The position numbers and the translations under genes were made by a program. This document shows, piece after piece, positions 59,381-64,000 of a stretch of DNA of 64,000 nucleotides (its first letter is position 1; the number at the start of each line of letters is the position of its first letter). The notes under the pieces were generated by a model. That model was not told the DNA's origin, did not search any database, and was given only the letters and a program-made list of their open reading frames with translations. Origin of the DNA: Paenibacillus thalictri (GTDB lineage Bacteria > Bacillota > Bacilli > Paenibacillales > NBRC-103111); NCBI RefSeq assembly GCF_004307995.1, contig NZ_SIRE01000026.1:1-64000 (forward strand), written 5' to 3'.

Positions 59381-59592
59381 CCATTCCTAAACATATAACG
59401 AAATTTCTTCATCCCGGTAAAATCACCTTCGGCTGAGCAGACTTGATGAGATAACAAATGTAAGATGCGACGCCGGATGGGGTTTCTTTTTGACACTAAG
59501 AAGAGGAGGTAAGTGAGGAAAAAGATCTAGAGAAACATAGGTATGAGCAATTATCTCATTGATTAAGATTAATTGAAAGGAAGTGCGGTAAT

Positions 59593-61521
59593 TTGAAGAA
59601 GTTAAGACGTATGAGCATTGCGCTGTCTTTGGTTTTGACAGGCAGTATTTTGAGCACGGCCATCGCTTCCCCTGCGCAAGCGCAACCATCACCGGGATTG
59701 CAGGGAATTTACAGGACAAACATGTCTCCTGACGATGCTGTAAATAGCAGCGTGCATGGTTCCACAATGGTGGAGCTGAGCGACAACACCTTATTTACCG
59801 TGTGGTTCAGCGGAGACGGGGAGCGGGACGGCAATAACACCAAACTTGTTGGAGCCCGGTCAAGCGACGGCGGAAGAACATGGACGACTCCTTTTACCGT
59901 GTACGATACGCTGGATTTCCCCGACAACAACCCGGTGCTTTATGTGGATCATCAAGCCCGGCTGTGGTTGTTCTATAATGTAATCTACAATGGGCAATGG
60001 GTTTCCGCCCAAACGAAGTATATGTACGCCGATCCGGGTAATTATGAATACGCTGCCAGAAACGGGGGCAATCCGAAATGGCATTATCCGGCGCCGATCT
60101 ACATGAATGCAGGCGATGCGATGGTTGGCTTATCCAGCGGTTATAGCGGCGGAAATTGGGCCTACAAAGTGAAAGGCTCCGAGATCAAGTCCGTTGATCC
60201 TTCCAAGGTAAATGCGACGACCGCACCGCTGGATACGACTAAATATCCGCTTGTCACGTCATGGTATAACCCAAATGACAAACGTTATGTCACGGACAGC
60301 TTTGTCGCTTCGATGAAGCAAAAATACGACCAATACCTCGTTTATCTCAATGCGCAAAAGCCGTATGACGATGTGTACACCGGCAGGACGCAAGAAGTTA
60401 TCGACATGCTGAACACAGGACTGTATACGGTTTCAGGAGCGACATATACGAAATATGAGCCGCCGATTATTAAAAATTCGATTGAACGCGCTTCCGGCGC
60501 AGACAATGATCTTAATACCTGGAATCCGATGTACAGGAAACTGGGCTGGCAGACGAAAAACAAGCCGATCGAGGTTCAATATGGCGGCAAAACGAGATTG
60601 ATTTTGCCTTTATATTCGGATTCTTTGGCTCTCTCCATATGCGTATATACGGATGATCACGGCGAGACTTGGCAGATGAGCGACGCGATTGTTGGTTCGG
60701 GGGCCATTCAGGGCACACTAGTTCAATTGCAGAACGGTACCATTCGCGGTTACTTCAGAAGCGGTAAATTGGACGGCAAAAACGGCCGCCTGGCGTGGCA
60801 TACCACGTATTCTGATTCTACGGACGGCGGAGCAACTTGGAGTGTAGCGAAGGTGGATCCGTACTTGAAAAACGACGGCGGATTCGAAATTTCCAAGCTC
60901 CCGAACGGCGACTGGCTGGCTGCCACCAATCAGGAAACAAAGCGGGATGCTACGCAATCCGGTCACCGGAGCTCGATGGACCTGCTACTTTCCAAAGATG
61001 AAGGCCAAACCTGGAAATCGATCATGATCAAAAACGATCCGGCCTTCAAAGAAACGTACGAGTATCCTTCGGTTGTTGTAGACAGAAGCGGGAATGCTTT
61101 AGTTAACTACTCCTACTATTACTACATCGGCAGCGTGAAAAACAAAGCGATAGGTTACGCCAGAATCGAAGCGCCTGAAATTACAAAGCTGTTTGGTTCC
61201 GTTATTTCGGCAACCTATGGCGCGGGGACTCCGGTGCCTACCGTATCGGGGGCAACGTACGGCTCGCTGAATTTAAGCAAAAATACGAACGCTCAGTTGA
61301 CCTTCACCTTGAACGTTGACGGCGGTACGGTAAATGACGGAGACCTTGTCTGGAGTTCGGACACGACTTCGGTTGCGACTGTCGCAACAGTTAACGGCAG
61401 CACAGCCACCGTTTCGGCGTTAAACGTCAATTCGGGTACGGCATTGATTACCGTCATCAGTCAAAAATACGGAACGATTTATAAATTTTTTGTTAATGTT
61501 ACCCCAGGGAGTCCAGGTTGA
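59593..61521 (+). CDS. Secreted sialidase-like (Asp-box) protein 1 with C-terminal Big_2-like domain
   Basis: A 642-aa exported protein. The signal peptide ends with SPAQA-QP (~31). A sialidase-like propeller follows: HGSTMVELSDNTLFTVWFSGDGERDGNNTKLVGARSSDGGRTW (~55-97), with Asp boxes SSDGGRTW, TDDHGETW, STDGGATW and SKDEGQTW. The C-terminal ~85 residues (NGTATVSALN region) resemble a bacterial Ig-like (Big_2) domain. The substrate is probably a glycan; family members are not all true sialidases. Start TTG 59593 with GAAAGGAAG upstream. It lies downstream of tandem LacI genes. Confidence 0.75.
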   Translation: MKKLRRMSIALSLVLTGSILSTAIASPAQAQPSPGLQGIYRTNMSPDDAVNSSVHGSTMVELSDNTLFTVWFSGDGERDGNNTKLVGARSSDGGRTWTTPFTVYDTLDFPDNNPVLYVDHQARLWLFYNVIYNGQWVSAQTKYMYADPGNYEYAARNGGNPKWHYPAPIYMNAGDAMVGLSSGYSGGNWAYKVKGSEIKSVDPSKVNATTAPLDTTKYPLVTSWYNPNDKRYVTDSFVASMKQKYDQYLVYLNAQKPYDDVYTGRTQEVIDMLNTGLYTVSGATYTKYEPPIIKNSIERASGADNDLNTWNPMYRKLGWQTKNKPIEVQYGGKTRLILPLYSDSLALSICVYTDDHGETWQMSDAIVGSGAIQGTLVQLQNGTIRGYFRSGKLDGKNGRLAWHTTYSDSTDGGATWSVAKVDPYLKNDGGFEISKLPNGDWLAATNQETKRDATQSGHRSSMDLLLSKDEGQTWKSIMIKNDPAFKETYEYPSVVVDRSGNALVNYSYYYYIGSVKNKAIGYARIEAPEITKLFGSVISATYGAGTPVPTVSGATYGSLNLSKNTNAQLTFTLNVDGGTVNDGDLVWSSDTTSVATVATVNGSTATVSALNVNSGTALITVISQKYGTIYKFFVNVTPGSPG

Positions 61522-61559
61522 TGAAGCCGAAGAAGTCCATTTCAAAGGAGCAATGATCT

Positions 61560-64000
61560 ATGAATAGAAAGTTAACGTTAGCTACGCTGCTTACAACGTG
61601 TGTTGCCTTAACGGCAACCAGCTTTCCCGCATTGGCGGCGACGTCTACGGGAGTTCTAAACGTAGATAGCACCGTAACAAGCATTTTCGATCCGGTCAAG
61701 GACAATGGGGATGCTGGCGATCATACCCACGGATCCAGCATTGTTGAGCTTCCGAACGGCGAATTGTTGTCCGTTTGGTTTCAAGGCAATGGCGAACGCG
61801 ACGCCACGACGACCCGGATTATGGGAGCACGCTCTCTTGACCAAGGTAAAACATGGAAAACGCCGTTTGTCGTAACGGACGCTCAGCAAATCGCCGACAT
61901 CAACCCTGTCGTGTATGTCGACTCCGGCGACCGGCTTTGGTTGTTCTGGTATCCGGTTCTAGCTGGACGTTGGAATACATCGCAGCCGATGTACGCATAC
62001 GCCGAGAAGGGCAACTACGAATTCGAGCAAGTCGGCAACAAGAAGCCCAATTGGGACTTCTCCGAAATTATCAATATCAAGATCGGGATGAACACGGGCA
62101 GCGTGGTCGATCCTTCCAATACCGTCGACTATATCAGCCAGGAACGTCCGGAACTCAAGAAAGGTTTCGTCAATACGTTTAAAGCCAAGTTAGCCGACCA
62201 GAAAGATTATGTGTTTAAGCCGATCGATCAAGGCGGAGCGGGTGTAAGCCAGCGAATCTGGGGTGGTGAATTTGATTCCCTCGTTACGGAAGTCATGCAG
62301 CTGATCGGCGGAGATCCGACGAAATATAAGTACGCTCCGACAGTAGCGGATTCGATATGGCAGCCGCGTTCCGGTTACCCGCTAGCCCGGCGGTTGGGAT
62401 GGCAGACCAAAGACAAGCCGTTTGCCGTCAATCTCGGTAATGGCAAAGTTCGGCTGCTGCTTCCGTTATACTCCGATACGCTGGAGACCAGCATCATGGC
62501 GTTCACGGAATACGATCCGTCAAAGCGGCTTGCGGATAATTCGATCCGCTGGGAAGTAAGCGAACCGCTTGTTGGCGTCGCTAACGTGCAACCGACCATG
62601 GCGCAAAGAAAAGACGGCACGATCGTCGCTTACATGCGGGACAATGGCAAAAGGCCTTATCGCGTCATTTCCTCCGAATCGAGGGATGGCGGACTCACAT
62701 GGACGATTGCGAAAGACGTGCCGGAGCTCCAGGACCCGGGTGTCGGCCATGACCTGCTTCAATTGAAAAACGGAAACTGGGTGTTCGCCCACGTCGATAC
62801 TGAATCGGGAAGAAATACGTTAGCCGTTGCACTTTCGGATGACGAAGGGAAAACGTGGAAGTACAGAAGGCACCTGGTTGTCGACACAAGGGCCAACGTG
62901 GGGAACTATCATTATCCGGCTGTCTCGGAAGCTAAGAATGGCGATATTTTGATCAGCTTCAGCCGTTTTTATTCTTCGGACGATAAGAACGCAGCCAATC
63001 AATCGTTAGCTTCATACAAACATATCGTTTTCTCCAGAGTGACGGAGGATTGGATCAAGCAAGGCGACGCCAATACAGTGATCCGCGAATATGCCAGCAA
63101 CGATTACGAGATTGCCGTACCTGCATCCTTTAACATTAATACGGCTTCCGACGATGCGATCAAATCGTTGTTCCCATCCACGGTCAAGGGATATTACACC
63201 TTCGGCAAAGGTGCGGTCAACGCAGTGCTGCCATCGGTGGACCTGCCGGTCAATTGGGATATTTCCAAAATCAAAGCGAATTTCATCTTAAACAAATACA
63301 GCGACAAAAACATTACGGGAACCGTCAATACGGATAAGCTGCCTTCCGGCGTAACCAACGCCATGCTGCCCGCTTTTGATCCACAGCTGAGGGTATATTT
63401 ATACAATGACCCGGCAGCCGTACCTGCAACCAAAGTGACGCTGGACCAAAGCAGCCTGAATTTGTTCGCCGGCGGGACAGCCACCCTCAAGGCCACGGTT
63501 GCGCCCGATAATGCAAGCAATAAAACCGTCTTTTGGACCAGCAGCAATCCGAAAGTGGCTACCGTCGATACCAACGGCGTCGTGAAGGCTGTAGCTGTGG
63601 GCAGCGCTTCGATTACCGCGCAAACGCTGGATGGCGGCTTTACCGCCAAAACGGACGTTCAAGTTAACTTCTACAGTTCAGGCGGCAGCTCCGGCGGTAG
63701 TCCAAGCGGAGGAACAAGCAGCGGTCCAAGCGGTACCGGAACGACCGGCACAACGACGGATAACGGAACCGGCACTACCGGAAGCCAAGGAAATTCCGGC
63801 ACATCGGGAACGACTTCGGGACAAACCGCATTTAAAGACATTACCGGATATTCGTGGGCGCAAGCTGCCATCGAAGCGTTGGCCAGCAAAGGAATTGTCA
63901 ACGGAACCGGAGACCAAGTATTCTCGCCGGAGAAAAATATTTCCCGTGCCGATATCTTGACGATGCTGGTTCGCGCGTTGGATCTTAAAGCGACCTTTGA
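61560..64000 (+). CDS. Secreted sialidase-like protein 2 with Big_2 and SLH domains (3' end outside window)
   Basis: Open from ATG 61560 (AAAGGAG 9 bases upstream) to the window edge, at least 813 codons. A signal peptide ending FPALAA (~27) is followed by a sialidase-like propeller: THGSSIVELPNGELLSVWFQGNGERD, SLDQGKTW, SRDGGLTW, SDDEGKTW. A Big_2 domain follows (~623-700; VTLDQSSLNLFAGGTATLKATV, TSSNPKVATVDTNGVVKAV), then a Gly/Ser/Thr linker. An SLH domain starts at ~760 (FKDITGYSWAQAAIEALASKGIVNG; further SLH repeats presumably follow). It is a paralogue of protein 1 that stays attached to the cell wall. Cut at the edge. Confidence 0.8.
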   Translation, partial: MNRKLTLATLLTTCVALTATSFPALAATSTGVLNVDSTVTSIFDPVKDNGDAGDHTHGSSIVELPNGELLSVWFQGNGERDATTTRIMGARSLDQGKTWKTPFVVTDAQQIADINPVVYVDSGDRLWLFWYPVLAGRWNTSQPMYAYAEKGNYEFEQVGNKKPNWDFSEIINIKIGMNTGSVVDPSNTVDYISQERPELKKGFVNTFKAKLADQKDYVFKPIDQGGAGVSQRIWGGEFDSLVTEVMQLIGGDPTKYKYAPTVADSIWQPRSGYPLARRLGWQTKDKPFAVNLGNGKVRLLLPLYSDTLETSIMAFTEYDPSKRLADNSIRWEVSEPLVGVANVQPTMAQRKDGTIVAYMRDNGKRPYRVISSESRDGGLTWTIAKDVPELQDPGVGHDLLQLKNGNWVFAHVDTESGRNTLAVALSDDEGKTWKYRRHLVVDTRANVGNYHYPAVSEAKNGDILISFSRFYSSDDKNAANQSLASYKHIVFSRVTEDWIKQGDANTVIREYASNDYEIAVPASFNINTASDDAIKSLFPSTVKGYYTFGKGAVNAVLPSVDLPVNWDISKIKANFILNKYSDKNITGTVNTDKLPSGVTNAMLPAFDPQLRVYLYNDPAAVPATKVTLDQSSLNLFAGGTATLKATVAPDNASNKTVFWTSSNPKVATVDTNGVVKAVAVGSASITAQTLDGGFTAKTDVQVNFYSSGGSSGGSPSGGTSSGPSGTGTTGTTTDNGTGTTGSQGNSGTSGTTSGQTAFKDITGYSWAQAAIEALASKGIVNGTGDQVFSPEKNISRADILTMLVRALDLKATF

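Overview
The window looks like a Paenibacillus or close relative (Bacillota, moderate GC). It carries YesM/YesN-type two-component genes, S-layer-homology surface proteins, PBSX-type phage tail genes, AGGAGG-type ribosome binding sites with frequent TTG starts, and a tRNA without an encoded CCA. These assignments come from reading protein motifs; no database search was run.

Layout. 1-7.9 kb: the end of a DUF4430 surface protein, a phosphonate-type uptake locus (phnC-phnE-phnE, with phnD divergent behind a DUF2238 gene), a 5'-nucleotidase and an esterase. A Pho-box-like repeat precedes phnD. 7.9-11.5 kb: a leader-controlled CD3324-family gene and two ArsR units (ArsR-SRPBCC and ArsR-MFS), each with a palindromic operator candidate. 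11.5-30.5 kb: a regulated contractile tail cluster. 30.7-40.7 kb: ordinary genes (gamma-glutamylcyclotransferase, REC-GGDEF-REC protein, NikR, DUF2203, CopC/CopD, MFS, aldo/keto reductase) and a Fur-box operon. 40.75 kb: tRNA-Gly(CCC) and stacked terminators. 41.1-49.4 kb: sensor kinase, response regulator and Fbp-type ABC importer. 49.4-55.4 kb: LysR regulator, two glycerophosphodiester phosphodiesterases and a Ugp-like ABC importer. 55.5-64 kb: methyltransferase, tandem LacI paralogues and two large secreted sialidase-like proteins, the second with an SLH anchor and cut by the window edge.

The most notable system is the tail cluster. It has sheath, tube, frameshifted tail chaperone, tape measure, LysM protein, hub, baseplate, fibre, large receptor-binding protein, holin and amidase. 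I see no capsid, portal, terminase, integrase or replication gene. This is the gene content of an R-type tailocin (a contractile phage-tail-like bacteriocin) rather than a phage. The tail operon promoter carries a LexA-box-like site between -35 and -10. The promoter of the upstream HTH gene carries a perfect palindrome in its spacer and a second LexA-type site. An XRE repressor, an ImmA-type metalloprotease and a degenerate S24-like protein are divergent from it. The sequence therefore suggests DNA-damage control with a second, protease-relieved repressor.

A second theme is phosphorus scavenging: phosphonate-type importer, 5'-nucleotidase, and glycerophosphodiester importer with two GDPDs.
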